NCBI RefSeq assembly: GCF_022605725.1
Contig: NC_065547.1
Span: forward strand, 27,135,167 to 27,199,166
Origin: Anthonomus grandis grandis
Lineage: Eukaryota > Arthropoda > Insecta > Coleoptera > Curculionidae
Reading direction: 5' to 3'
DNA length: 64,000 nucleotides
Part shown: positions 22,401 through 34,400 of the stretch, in pieces
How positions within the stretch are numbered: position 1 is the first letter of the stretch
Layout: each line of letters begins with the position of its first letter
Notes under the pieces: model-generated
The model's input: only the letters and a program-made list of their open reading frames with translations
What the model was told of the DNA's origin: nothing
Databases searched by the model: none
Position numbers and translations under genes: made by a program

Positions 22401-22472
22401 CTTTCTTCGTTTTTCTTCAGCAATCGCTTTATACTGCGCCCCACTTAATCGCTTTTTTCGTCCGTCACTCAT
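19447..22472 (-). pseudogene. hAT-family (ZMYM/TTF zinc-finger type) transposase relic
   Basis: Exon 1 (22472-22247) encodes a short Lys-rich N terminus starting MSDGRKKRLSGAQYKAIAEE. Its donor GCAG|GTAAAC joins in phase to an acceptor at 21341. The next part (21341-20860) carries the TTF-type zinc finger: RKYLIYSVSRKSLFCTPC, with LFGG and a later LHENSKEH. Then come RGLPFRGTVEKFGNRHNVNF (20799-20533), the DUF4371-like middle, RWFDRHDALISLQENWSDY (20217-19900) and the C-terminal hAT dimerisation motif CSAERSFSTLKRLKMYLRST (19925-19674). Frameshifts separate most pieces. A hAT-like end CAGTGCCGGATTTAC sits at 19447; the other end was not found. Such proteins move DNA by cut and paste, but this copy is broken. 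Confidence 0.85.
21710..22213. mobile_element. Small non-autonomous hAT-like insert within the intron of the hAT relic
   Basis: The left end CAGTGGCATATGTA and the reverse complement of the right end (CAGTGGCATTTATA, at 22206 inward) are similar, as in hAT elements. The 8-mer AATATACC occurs directly before the left end (21702-21709) and again at 22214-22221, the size of a hAT target duplication. The right repeat begins 7 bp inside that duplication, which weakens the boundary. No ORF of note. Confidence 0.4.
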
Positions 22473-22584
22473 GATAGTTAAATTTAGCTAACTAAATTTT
22501 TGCAAAACTTGCTTCACACAGCACAAAAATAGAAATTAAAAATGATAAACCTACAGAAAATCGGGCACAAATATAAAAAGGGCT

Positions 22585-22620
22585 CGCATCCAATATCGAT
22601 ATTTTATCGATCGATATTTC
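22585..22620 (-). promoter_or_regulatory. DRE-like TATCGATA cluster upstream of the hAT relic
   Basis: The sequence contains TATCGATATTTTATCGATCG, that is one complete TATCGATA and overlapping ATCGAT palindromes, 115-140 bp upstream of the ATG at 22472. TATCGATA is the DREF-bound core-promoter element of many insect housekeeping genes. A promoter role here is inference. Confidence 0.3.
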
Positions 22621-22929
22621 ATTATGTTTTTTTTAAGTTTTCTTTTGTAAGTTTTATTTTTAAAAGTTTAATTTTTCTCAAGTTTTGCCGAAAACTTTGA
22701 GGGAAAGGAGTACTTTCCCTCAAAGTTTGTGGGGCGGGGAGGAGGTTTCGTAATGATTAGTTTGCATGTTTACCACGTTCAGGAGCTACTAGCTCTACTT
22801 CGACAATTCCTGGGTTTTAAAAGCCATTAAATGTCTGTCTGTAAAAGTAACAGATTTTTCATGTTTGCAAATATTTATTTGAAAAGGCGTTATTTTTTTA
22901 AAAACATGAATCTACAAAAATTCATTCTT

Positions 22930-23330
22930 ATTTTTGGCTACATTTTCAAGAAACCTCATAACTGTATTGTCATTAGAGATAGAAAGGTGACTCAAAGACT
23001 GACACGTGCTGAAATCAATAAAGTAACTTTTATGCACAAATAACAAGATCTGAGAATAGTTAACTATTGCCAGTATTTTTTGATAAAAATCAAAATTTAA
23101 TTTTTTCGCTATTTTTCTGTTTTTTCAAAAAACTTCATAACCTTATTGCTATTAGATATACCTACTTGGTTCAAAGATTTACACGTACCCCAATTAATAA
23201 AATAACTTTTATGAAGCATTAAAGAAATCCAGCAAATCGAAGGTTTTTGAGAAAAATAAAAAACTCTAATTTGTCATTTTTGGATCATGTGATTTTCAAA
23301 GAACTTCATAGCTTCATTATTATTCGCCAC
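22930..23330. repeat. Degenerate tandem repeat, about 175 bp period
   Basis: A block containing TTTTCAAGAAACCTCATAAC, then ATTGTCATTAGA, GACACGTGCTGAAATCAATAA and AGTAACTTTTATG recurs. The matching CTCATAAC/CTTCATAAC/CTTCATAGC positions are near 22950, 23125 and 23300. The first two units align over most of their length; the third is truncated. Confidence 0.5.
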
Positions 23331-23350
23331 GATTGCAGATAAAATAGTCC

Positions 23351-23656
23351 TTATTTTCCTATAATTAGGAACATCATTCTTCTTGCAAAAACAAGAAACA
23401 CAATAGCAACAGGACAATCAAGTAAATTATTAACAGTGTTGTAGAGAAAACATATGCCAACGTTTCTTCTATAATTTTTCATTATGGAAAATTCAGTACA
23501 ATTGAAAAAAACCTGCTCATAATCTATATTTCCCACTGAGATTCTCAGTCTATAGCCAAAGCGTATCTGTTTTAAGCAGGAAACATATTTTGGATACCAG
23601 ATTGGACAAGCATATTTAAGTATAGATTTCACTACTGAATAGGAAACTTTTTTCAA
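23351..23656 (-). pseudogene. LINE ORF2 C-terminal fragment
   Basis: The open stretch reads YSVVKSILKYACPIWYPKYV followed by CLKQIRFGYRLRI, the conserved region after the reverse transcriptase in jockey-like ORF2 (usually L..SLVRSILEYASVIWSP). Nothing of the palm is nearby, so it is a short fragment of a minus-strand LINE. Confidence 0.65.
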
Positions 23657-23659
23657 AGT

Positions 23660-24530
23660 AAAAATATTAATAAACTCGTGAGAGAGTGCACCACAAATAC
23701 AAGGAGCTTAAAGACTATTGCATATATTTTTAAGATGAAGGTTGATTAAAAGTTACGCCTAGGTCCTTTATCGTTTATGTTTTTATGGCTCCGCAATGAT
23801 TTTTACTTATATTTAAAAATGATATTGATTATTTTAAATCTATTATCTAAATTTTGCAATAAAGAGTATTTTTATTGTTGAGGCAGTTAAGCATATTCTA
23901 TGCTTTGAAGTATATCACAAAATTTTAGGAATATTGTGATTTGTTCTGATTTACAATAGGGTCTAAAAGAAATACCTGAAAAACTTGTTGCAAAACGAGA
24001 TTTTTTTTTTAAATTGTTGTTTGATATCAATTTTAAACATACTGTATACATCACAGAAATATTAGACTAGATTTATTTGGACAAATGCTCATTGTGGTAT
24101 ACCTACGTGGCAATGAAGAAGCTAATAATATTGATAAAAATCATTTACACCATTATCTTATCAATAAAATATTTTTTACAGGGTAATAAAATAAAATTTG
24201 AATATAAAGTGGAACATTCACAAGCAAGCTTTGCCAATTTTTAAAATCCTTAGATTTTCTTTAATAAAGAGGGCTCGTATGTGTATACAAATGAATGGTG
24301 GTCACGTAGAACAAATAATTTAGGGTCATTATGGTCATATGATTTTTATTATAATAAGTAATTTAGCATTAATTTAGAAAAAAATTATTTTAATTTATTT
24401 TGTTAACTTGTTGTACCTAGATTTTAAAATTAGGATATCTAATAAACGGATTCTCAGGCCGACATTTACTAAGAATACTTTTTTTACAAGAAAATATTGG
24501 ATAATTAGAATTTTTTACTAGAACTTTATT
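23660..24530. other. A+T-rich stretch, nothing recognised
   Basis: No coding signal or repeat was seen. It borders a transposon end at about 24531. Confidence 0.3.
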
Positions 24531-27500
24531 ATACAGGGGTACAAAAAAGTTTTGGTATTTTTAACAAATCCAATATACCGCAGGTGGCGCCCTCTGCAAG
24601 GTATAGCAAATCCGTGAACGGATTTCAATTCGTTCCAAAAATTCCCCTCACACCAAATTTTAATTGAATATCTTATGAAAAATACACTCGACTTGCTCCA
24701 AAAAAACATTTTTATATTTCTCATTTTGACGCCCTGTATTAGGGGAGGGCCCAAAAATAGCTTTTTTCAAAAATTTTGGAATTTCGTTTTGGAATAGTGC
24801 GCAAAAGTTGCCTTTTGTTATTCTAAGAAAAATGTTTATGAACAGTTTTTCGATTATAATGCGTCTTCTGCCCCCTTCCGGAAACCAAAAATGTCAAAAA
24901 ATTTTGAAAATCAAAATTCGGAATTTCGATTTGGAATAGCAGCAGTTAGTTTCCTTTTCCCATTTTGGCCAAAATATTTATCTACAGTTTTTTTTATTGC
25001 ATCAAGTCTTCTGCCCCTACCGAGCCTTAAATGTGCGATAACCCACATCCTAAATGTTCTTTTCTGACAAAAGTAAACATTCAAAGCAAAGTTTTTCATA
25101 ATCTGTCCGCTTTTAATGGCAAATTATAAAACTTACGTAATACTAATATTATTATTATTATTATTATTAGGTATTAAGTTACTGGGCTGAATACTGTCCT
25201 GTCTATTATTTTATGTGCACCTGACCCAGGAAGCCAGTTGACAGGCGCGGGTGAATTATGCGACTCAGTCAGTTGTTCTGAATGTTTTGGGACGGAACGG
25301 CCGGCATCCTATATTTGTATCGGTTGTCGCGCCTGTGATTTTGAATAAAAAGTTCAAAAATTCATCAAGTCATGAGTTTCTCAAAAAGGTGTTACACAAG
25401 ACGAGATACCGATTGTCCTTTAGTTGGATCACCGGCAGATTTCAAAGACAATATTCTACCTACGCAAGAAGATGTTGTGATGAGGTGTTTTTTATGGATG
25501 GAAGGTATGGGTATACCTTACCCTCAAAGCGCCAGATTGTGGAAAAGAGCCAACAGTTTCAGAAATTTCAAGCATACTGGTTGACAAGCTCCTAAGTTTA
25601 TGGAAAAAGCGTCAATTCCTACAGTCGCATGTAAACGTGTGTTGTACCTTATTAAAATGCAGCATGATAAATATTCAAAGATTTTGTGGTACCCCAAAGT
25701 CAAGAGAAATGAAAACTATGTTCTAAAAGTTGAAGCGTATAAAGCAGAGAACAAGAAACTGTTCGACATAAGTGCCTGCAAGTGCGAAAAATTTGAGGAG
25801 TGTTCTTGTAGCAAAGAAAAAAAGGTAAGATTCATATTATTTAATTTTACGAGATTACTCATCTAACAGCTAATTATTTTTACAGGTACCTCTAAAAGAA
25901 CGCGCATTTCTCGCAGATCAGAGAGGTTACAGACAAATATTCATAGGACGTGTCGACGCAAACAAAGAAAGTAGTGAATAAGTTTAGAAGAATTGAAAAG
26001 ATGCAAGAAAGGGAAAACTCGCATAATAGTTTTTGCCCTGAAAAGCGATCATCCGAAGACTTCATCGGATATATTAGCTAATATGTCAGTTTCTTCTGTC
26101 GGCAATATCGATACAGCTAGTCAAATACCTTCTAGTTCTAAAGACTCTATAAATGAAATACTAACTCCTAAATATAATACGCTCAAACTACCTACGCTTG
26201 CTAAAATGTGTGACAGATATGGATTATCAGACAGATCTGCAGCAGCAGTAGCTACAGCTGATTTACAAGATGTTGTATTAGTAACAAGAGAAAGTTCAGT
26301 GCAAATAATAGACAAAAATAAGTTAAGAAGAGCTAGAGAAAATATAAGAAATACCATTGTCGATTCGATAAAGTATCAACCTATAAATGCAATTTATTTT
26401 GATGGTCGAAAAGACAAAACAATGACTACTAAGAAAAAGATGGCAGACTTCATAGATTAACTTTAGTTGAAGGACATATTACTTTGCTGCAAGAACTATG
26501 TTCAGTGTTTCTAGCTCATGCAATGCCTTCTTCTGGATCAGCGAAAGACTTACTTCGAAGTATAGTTGACTTTTTACGAGAAAATAACTATGTCAGGATT
26601 ACTAGCAGTGGGGTGTGATGGCACCGCAGTTAACACAGGATCAAAAAAATGGGGTCATCACTCAACTTGAAATAAAGTTAGGACGTCCTTTACAACGATT
26701 TATCTGCCAGCTTCATGCCAATGAACTACCGTTGAGACATCTTTTTCAGCATATTGATGGCCAAACAACCGGTCCTAGTGCATTATTAGGTCCTCTAGGC
26801 AAACTTATAGTTCACTGTGAAAATTTGCCAGTTATTTAATATGAAATTATCGACTGCAAATTACCCCAAATAGAATTTTGCGACTTAAGTACCGATCAAA
26901 GATATCTGTACAAAATTTGCCTGGCAATATCCTCTGGTCAATGTTCGACAGACTTAGCGAATCAGAATCCAGGAAAGGTCAGTCATGCCCGATGCTTACT
27001 TGATTGAAAGAATTGGCAATTTTTATTCTAAGAGTTTACGCTCCGATATGGTTTTCAATTAAACAGAACCCATCTTGTGCAAATGGGGCAAAACAGGTTT
27101 GGCAGTCCATTCAGCTGAGTCGATATTTAAGGAGCGATTTGCGAGCGATTAATGTTTCAGTTATGCGTATTTCGCACACCCGGAAAACATATTATTATGT
27201 ATGCTAAATGAATCTTGTCCCCACATCACAGAACTTGCCATGCGACGTATTTTAAATGCTAAAAAAAGGGAAAATCCAGAAATAATTCGTCCTTTTATAA
27301 TACCAAAACTAAATTTTGATGCAGAAGACTATACTAATCTGATAGACTGGCTTAACAATGACATCACTCCGCCCCCATTACTTCATGATTTAAAACAAGA
27401 TGTTTTACAAAACATTATAAGAGGAACCCCGGATAAATTTATTGAAGTTTCATCTTATCCTTGTCACACCCAAGCGGCTGAAGGATGTGTAAAATTGGTA

Positions 27501-28050
27501 ACGGAAGCTTCGTTATCAGTGGTTGGTCCTAAAAAGCGAGATGGATTTATAAAAGCAAGGTTAGATTCTCAAAAATTAATGCCACAATTTGAGAGCAAAA
27601 AGGACTTCACAATAACTATATCCGTTAAACATTTCATTACGTTTGTTTTTATAGAATTTTTTATTTGGTTTTCTTATTGATAATTGTCTAGTCTATATTG
27701 GCTAGCTAATGTTTATAGTAGGAAATGTAATGTAAAACGTAAATAAAAGTTATTCCAACAAAAAATTCGTATTTTTGTTTTTTTTTAACTTTGAGTTCCG
27801 GTAGGGGGCAGAAGACGCATTACAATCGAAAAACTGTTCATAAACATTTTTCTTGGAATAACAAAAGGCAACTTTTGCGAAGTATTCCAAAACGAAATTC
27901 AAAAATTAAAATTTTCGGCCCACCCTACCGGGCCTGTATATTGAATACCGCGCGTCCAATTAAAAAATGGCATAACGAAAGTCGCATTATTTTGTCCACC
28001 ATATGTAGCCGGCGGATTGACCTTCTTTTTCCTGACACCCTGTATATACT
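24531..28050 (+). mobile_element. Cut-and-paste-like transposon with composite inverted ends, family uncertain
   Basis: The ends read TATACAGGGG... on the left and ...ACACCCTGTATA on the right. Inside each is a second inverted block: 24765-24885 (GGAATTTCGTTTTGGAATA, then CAAAAGTTGCCTTTTGTTAT, then TGCGTCTTCTGCCCCC) matches the reverse complement of 27795-27915. On the left this inner block is present twice in tandem, the second and more diverged copy at 24905-25025. The interior carries a plus-strand multi-piece gene. The short ACAGGG(T)GT end resembles many insect elements, so the superfamily stays open. Confidence 0.65.
25251..27680 (+). pseudogene. Transposon-encoded protein with CHTQA motif, decayed
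   Basis: Successive pieces in shifting frames: VSVVAPVILNKKF; an LPTQEDVVMRCFLWMEGMGI segment; a cysteine cluster CKCEKFEECSC near 25780; a probable intron 25828-25885 (AAAG|GTAAGA to TACAG|GTACC); SDRSAAAVATADLQDVVLVT and AIYFDGRKDKTMT (26000-26460); GVITQLEIKLGRPLQRFICQ and LHANELPLRHLFQHIDG (26615-26839); and SYPCHTQAAEGCVKLVTEAS followed by KRDGFIKARL (27201-27680). I recall this combination from many uncharacterised arthropod proteins present in multiple copies. Its biochemical activity is unknown to me; the conserved acidic positions would suit a nuclease fold, which is inference. Stops and frameshifts mean the copy is dead. Confidence 0.55.
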
Positions 28051-28079
28051 TTTTGCTATTAACTTATAAAGAGAAATTG

Positions 28080-28440
28080 TATATTCACCTAGATAGCGCT
28101 CCGTCCCATAATGCTGCACCTGTAAGAACACGACTTAATGAACATTTTCAAGATAAATGGATTGGCCGTAATAGTCCTTTGTAGCATGCCTTTCTAGGTA
28201 TCCAGACTTCACACCTCTGTATTTATTTCTGTGAGGGTACTATCAAAAATAAAGTTTATAAAACTAGTTCACCAATATTAGAAGAATTGAAAACTCGAAT
28301 AAGATAAGCATAGGAACCAATTTTTTTGACACGAATTACAAAAAGTTTGCTTAAGAAATAGGAAAATTTATGAATAATGCATTAGAAATTATGGTGGTTT
28401 GGTCAAAGATGTTTCATTAGGATATTTTATTATAGTTTTG
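28080..28440 (+). pseudogene. IS630/mariner-like transposase C-terminal fragment
   Basis: One frame reads LDSAPSHNAAPVRTRLNEHF, then DKWIGRNSPL, and after a frame change GTIKNKVYKTSSPILEELKT. This matches the C-terminal third of insect DDE_3-type transposases (QQDGAPPHYA..VR.YLN..F..RWIGR.. and WGxLKxxVY..P). Only the second catalytic Asp region remains. It starts just beyond the end of the preceding transposon. Confidence 0.65.
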
Positions 28441-28844
28441 TTTTATCCAGTGGCGTCGTAAGTATGTACTTAAAAAAAATGTCTTATTTTAATGACATTA
28501 TTATTTTTCTAAATATAATATTGACTCTCTGTATCCATATTTATCAAAATTAGAACTTAAGTATCTTGGGGAAGAAGGATTCAATATAATTTAACAGATT
28601 TAAAATTAATAATGTCCTAAAGGTAGTATACTCTTGAACCTAGAAATACCGAACCCCCATTAAAACGTAGGTCTATGAGGTACTATGATTATTCTATATT
28701 ATTATCTAATAGAATAAAAAAGGCAAAACCAAATAAAATTCAATCATGAAAACTTTCGAAATTATTTACATGAAATAGGAGAAAGTTTATAAAATATATT
28801 ATTTTCTAGTACCATGCTTGAAGTGCTCACACTTACTTTACACA

Positions 28845-29000
28845 CTTCCCAGGGTGTCTAAAGTTTCACTTTTTACGCACTAGTGCGTAAGAAGTAATTT
28901 GACGTTTATTTGAGTGCGTTAAAAGTAATTTGACGTTTAGTTTATAATTTGTCAACAAATATTTTGACGTTTTTTACCGTAAAGTCGTGTAAGTGGGTAA
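28845..29000. repeat. Short inverted-repeat element
   Basis: The left segment TTACTTTACACACTT and the right segment, reverse-complemented as TTACTTTACCCACTT, are inverted. Inside is a perfect 18-bp palindrome TTACGCACTAGTGCGTAA (28873-28890) and repeats of GTAATTTGACGTTTA. Probably a small MITE. Boundaries are approximate. Confidence 0.35.
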
Positions 29001-29009
29001 AGTAATTTG

Positions 29010-30490
29010 ATAATTTTGATTTTTTTTCTTCGGTAGTAGGAAAAATGTTGTATGTTACACGTGTATAAAATCCACTTTTTTTATTTATGGGAATTGTCGA
29101 CAAGTTTCCCATTCATCAAAATAGGCTAATTTTACACACTTGTTACATAAATAACTATTTTAATTGTAATCGAAAGGGAGGATCTTTTATAAACAGGTCA
29201 ATTACCTATGTGGTTGTCAGATGTTATATTTGATAATAAACATTTTAATATTAACATCAAATAGGTTTCTTAATTTTTACAGTTAATAAATCTAAACATA
29301 TAGTCATACTGTAGTCTTTAAGTACTAAACAAAAAATAAAATAAACAAAATATATAAAAATAATTTAAAAAAAATCTAACACTAAAAACGTAAGCCCCAA
29401 CCCTACCAGAGAAAAAAAGGATTTATATCATTTACCTAGCAGTCAAACAATAAAGATGAGTTAAAACCTAAATCAGGTTTGAATCTTAATCAAAATGTGT
29501 ATAAAAAAAGGTTGTAATAAATCGACTTACTTTAGTTTTTCAATGGCTGCTGAAAAACATCAAAAGAAACTTTTTAAATAAAAATTAAATCAGTCTGATT
29601 TGCAGATATAGAAATATTTATTTATTTACATCACTCCACAGAATCCTCATGAATTATTAAGTGTGAAGAAGGAAGACAAAACATATTAATGAAACAACTT
29701 AAAAAAATATCCCTACAAAAAAAATTAATAAAAAATATCTTGATTAGATAAAATTAGTTATATGAAATACATGAACATTTGTGTTTAAGAAAATGGTACT
29801 TTTTAATAGCTTCAATACTACAGTTTAAAATCATTGATCCTAAACAGAATGTATTAATGTTTGTTTTAGGTCTTCCAGTTTGCGGGTACACTCCGTCGCA
29901 CTTGAACCATAGAACTTTCAGAAATCTTTAGATATTTTCAATATTAATATTGTTTTGGTAATGGGGCGACCAGACTTGAGAGGCATATTAGAGTATAGAT
30001 CTGACATAAGAGAATTATAAAAGTTTGAAACTAAGAATACTTCTTGGACTCTGAAAGTTACATATTATGAAACACAGCATTCTGTAGCTATTGTTGATAA
30101 TATCTGTTATATGTAATTGAAAGAAAGAGAACTGTTAAAAGTTACCTCAAAGGCTTTAAAAACTGTTGAACTGAATACGTTAAGATGATTAATGGTATAG
30201 TCACAGATTAAATATAAGTTATAGTTAATTTGTAATATCGTAAAGAATTAGGTTTTTCTTTAAAATAAAAGAGCTATTAATTTTGCATCAAAAATTAAGT
30301 TTTGTAAGTATTAACTTGTGAATTTACAAAGCCCTGTTGTGTAATATTAATCAGATTTATCATTAAGGGATATAAATCAGAATGCAGTACTCGTTTAAAA
30401 CGTTTACAAAAGTTATTAATTATACCTAGTATACTGCCTATTATGAGCATCACAATAATTATACGTCAACAATACTATGATTCAGGTTAA
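29010..30490. other. A+T-rich stretch, mostly unassigned
   Basis: Apart from the MITE B relic at 29120-29165 I see no gene. Degraded LINE sequence may continue from the endonuclease fragment at 30.5 kb, but I could not support it. Confidence 0.3.
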
Positions 30491-30499
30491 TAATAGGAA

Positions 30500-30720
30500 A
30501 AGTTTGTTTCTCTATTGTGACTCATCTCAGCAGCATAGTTTCTGTCGCAGCGATATACTGTGTATTCATTAGGAAACAGTTCAGAATGATCAAACCCATC
30601 ACTCAGCGAAGTCTCAGTGATTGCAATCACATCAAAATTACACGTTAGAACGGCATTGAAAATGTTTTTGTTTTCGAGCGAAGTCCTCTAGAATTCGATG
30701 TCAAGGTCATCTAGACGCTA
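30500..30720 (-). pseudogene. LINE endonuclease N-terminal fragment
   Basis: The minus strand reads NAVLTCNFDVIAITETSLSD followed by SELFPNEYTVYRCDR. This is the ITET..L motif with the catalytic Glu, and the Y.VYR.DR motif, of LINE apurinic endonucleases. A few stops are present. No reverse transcriptase was found next to it. Confidence 0.65.
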
Positions 30721-30729
30721 GTGCTACTG

Positions 30730-31440
30730 GTTCTAACATCGACTCATTGCCGCGGTTACCAGCGTTGCATTTAAGTTGCACTAAAGAAATTATTGATTAG
30801 CGAGAAGGTGGCTGTAGGATCACCTGTTTTTAAACTTTTATATTTTTTATTCAATGTTTTTAAACATTCATAACATATTCAGAAAACCTAATGATATTTG
30901 GACTTATCCACCTCGTTATTTTTCTGGTTAATTACTTTTTAGCTATATTATTACTATAGGAGAGTTCTTGAGGCTAGATTTGAGAATAAAAAAGTGATTC
31001 TAGGATAAAAAACGGAGTCATGATTTTCCAACAAATTCTTTAAAGTTGCTTGTAATTCTTAAAATAATTACCATCATGTTGACGCATTTAATATTCGTTA
31101 ATTACAAATGCACAAGAAGAGGGCTTGGATGCAGATATGCATATCTATGGATATCAAATCTTAACATAGATCAGGAAATAGTAGAAGAACTTTTAGTGAT
31201 ATCATATTTAAAAATATGAGCTGTATAGACGAAATGCTTATTTCATAGAAAAACAAACCACAAAACAACTTATGTTCAAAAACCCAAATAATGTTATTCT
31301 ATTAATCTAAATTTTGAGGATTCCCTTTAGGCCTGGAATTTGCAGTTATTTGTTGATAATAGTTAGACCTAAGGTATGTTTGTTGCAATATATGTATGCA
31401 TAAAAAAAAAACAAAATATTTTTCAGTACAATTTATTACC
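30730..31440. other. Intergenic stretch downstream of the lyase gene
   Basis: This is sequence past the 3' end of the minus-strand lyase gene. No ORF or repeat was recognised. Confidence 0.3.
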
Positions 31441-34400
31441 TCATAAAAACGGTTGTAAAGCGGTTCTCATTTCAACAATGTTCACCGGGCTAGGATTTTG
31501 CAGAGGAGGCCTGGCTAATCCCACATTAACTGGAGTAAACAAATTCATTGCCAGCTTCATTGTTGCTACTTTTGATCCTAAAACCACAAAAAAAATAACC
31601 CAAAAATCTTCTTGTATTTAAACTTTTTTACCATATCGTTTGGAAATATCCATAATCCGGGTGAGGTTTTGTTGCAGTTCAATGGCCGTCTTAATTTCGG
31701 AATTCTGTATCGCCTCGAGCATTTTCACTGCGTAGCTGGGAAATGGACTCATAGAGGTGGCAATGGCTGATTTAAATCCAGTTGCAAACGCTGGCTCTAA
31801 CAACTAAATTAATCATTTTTATGAATTTAGAATTTGGTTTTGGACCAACTTACATAGTCGCCACCCATAAATACAGTTTTGCCTTGAGAACTAGCTTCGG
31901 TTAAAGCTGCATAGGCTCCGACCAAGTCGTTTGAGGTGTATTTTATGCCTACTAAATTGGGTAATTGGTCTTTGGATTGTCGTAGAAATTCCGCCATGTC
32001 AACTTAAGGATAGAAATAAGGAAATTTTAAATATATTTTGTTCCGGTTTGGAGGAAAAGTATTTGGAAATCAAATTCATAAAATCCTAGAGGTTGCCTTG
32101 GTATGTTCAAGATATCAAAATAATATAAAATATACTTGCATCTAACCAAATACTTTTTCTTCATCTGTTTTCCATTAACTTACTATTAATTCCAGTTGCC
32201 AAAATATTATGATAATACAATAAAGGAGTATTAGGTGCTGCAGCACTAATAAATTTCATGTAATTTATCAACTCCTGCACAGTTTTCGGTTTAAAATACA
32301 ACTCTGGCAGCGTTAAAATTGAATCCACTCCAATTTTCTCTGCATGCCTGGCCAGTTCCAGAACATCAGGTATGGGAGCCCCACCAACTTGAACCATTAG
32401 ATGTTGTTTGGTCTCTTTTACAGCTCTTGCCCATGCTTCTGTAAGATTCTTACGTTCTCTGACTGATAAGGAGGTGCCTTCGCCACTAGTTGCTGCGACT
32501 AATAAATTATTTAATTATAAGTATTCTTTGTATATATGTTGTTTTACACGATAATTGAGATTAAGATGGTGATCCTTAAGGTGTGAATATATTTTATTTG
32601 TTTATGAACGGCCAGTGTCAATTACAGATTATGTAAACTTAACAGTTCAAGTATTTGGAGATCTTATAATTATGTAAAATATTTGACTTCCATGCTACAA
32701 GAATGTGCAATTCGAGGTTGTTAATATAAATTGATAATAAAAGCGCCCCACACAAGATCCGTACTCTATTTTAGGATGCACCAGAACACAGTTTTAAAAT
32801 TATAATCAAATTGAAATATTTTAACTTTGACACCCTATATCTATGTAAGGAAGCATTTTTCTAATAAAGTTTACATTACAAGCTGATATTCTTTTAAGGT
32901 TTTCTATCTGCCATTTTTCGGCTTTCGAAACTGGACCACAATGTATAAAAGTCAAATTATTTTTGAGGTAATGTAAATGAGATTTTTCGATTTTAACCAG
33001 CGTAACACCAAAGTTACTATCAACAGAGACCCTTTCAAGACTGTATTGCTTAATCTTGTACCTACTCTTAACGCCAAAAACGTCTCCGTCGTGCAGAAAA
33101 AACTCATATTTTTACATTTAGAGGGATTTAGTGACATACCATTTCTCAAACACCAGTCAAATAGATTATCCAGATTATTTTGAAATTTCTCACAGTCCTG
33201 GAATGATTTAAACACACGGTTTAGCTTCAAATCATCTGAAAATAGCAATTCGGAAGTTTATTGTACGCCGAAACAGCATTAAAAAGAAAACATCGGTGAA
33301 ATAAGGCAAAATGAAGACGAGGAGCCGATAATTTACTTATACATCTTAGATCGACGTTGTGCACATCTCTTCAAAAACTGAATTTTTCACGAAGGTAAGC
33401 AGGGAAGGAAGGAAGGAACAATGTTACAATAGTTCATAATAGGAAGTACTATGGACTCTAATAGATCTTTTAATTACGTGAGAAACGTGCATTTTGAATC
33501 TCAAGTCCTCCTCAAAAATTACACCAAGATTCTTAATGTTATCAACTATTTTTAACTGCGTTCCCCCCGCAAATAGTTGTAAATTATCGAAGACAATTTT
33601 TTGAAGAGAAACACATTACAGAATACTTGCTAGGATTTAATTTTAAATTATTACTAGACGAGAAAGTTGAAACACATGACAAAACTTCATTTATTCTATT
33701 ACAACCCCCCCAATACGTCATCTGCTTTAAAAGAATAATAAATTTGCATATCATCCGCAAAGCCCTGAATACTGCAATATTTAACAACCTTATACCTTAT
33801 ACATGTCTGCTATGTACATTAGAAATAAGATAGGACCCAAGACGGATCCTTGTGGTATCCCAGAACTTATATAAGAACGGTTTGACTGAGCTTGATTTTC
33901 TAATAACATCAGTTGCTTTCTTTCAGAAAGATCCGACCTAAAGAAGTTTAATGAATTATTATCGAATCCATAATAGGTCAATTTTGCTAAAAGCAGGCTG
34001 TGATCAAACGTATCGAAAGCTTTAGAAAAGTCAAGCAATACGAGCGCCGTATTATTACCTCTATCCAAAGCATCACTGATTTCTTGAGTAACTTTTAACA
34101 AGGCAGATGTGGTGCTGTGCCGCTTTCGGAAGACTGGCTCTGTGGTATTGTGTTATTTGTGATAAAGAAATCATAAATCTGTGGCTAAATAAACTTTTTC
34201 AAAACTTTCGAAATTACTGGAATAATAGATATAGGTCTAAGGTCGCGATTTTAGCTAAAGGCATTATAAGAGAAGTCTTCCGAACATCAGGAAAACAACC
34301 TCTTTCCAAAAAGGAGTTCATAACATGAGTCAAATGAGGAGCAAGATGCTGAATACAATGTTGGAGCATATTCGCTGAGATGCAGTTACTACCACAGGCA

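Noticed and set aside
25141..25170. Short ATT repeat as a CRISPR-like array
   Set aside because: A simple trinucleotide microsatellite with no spacers.
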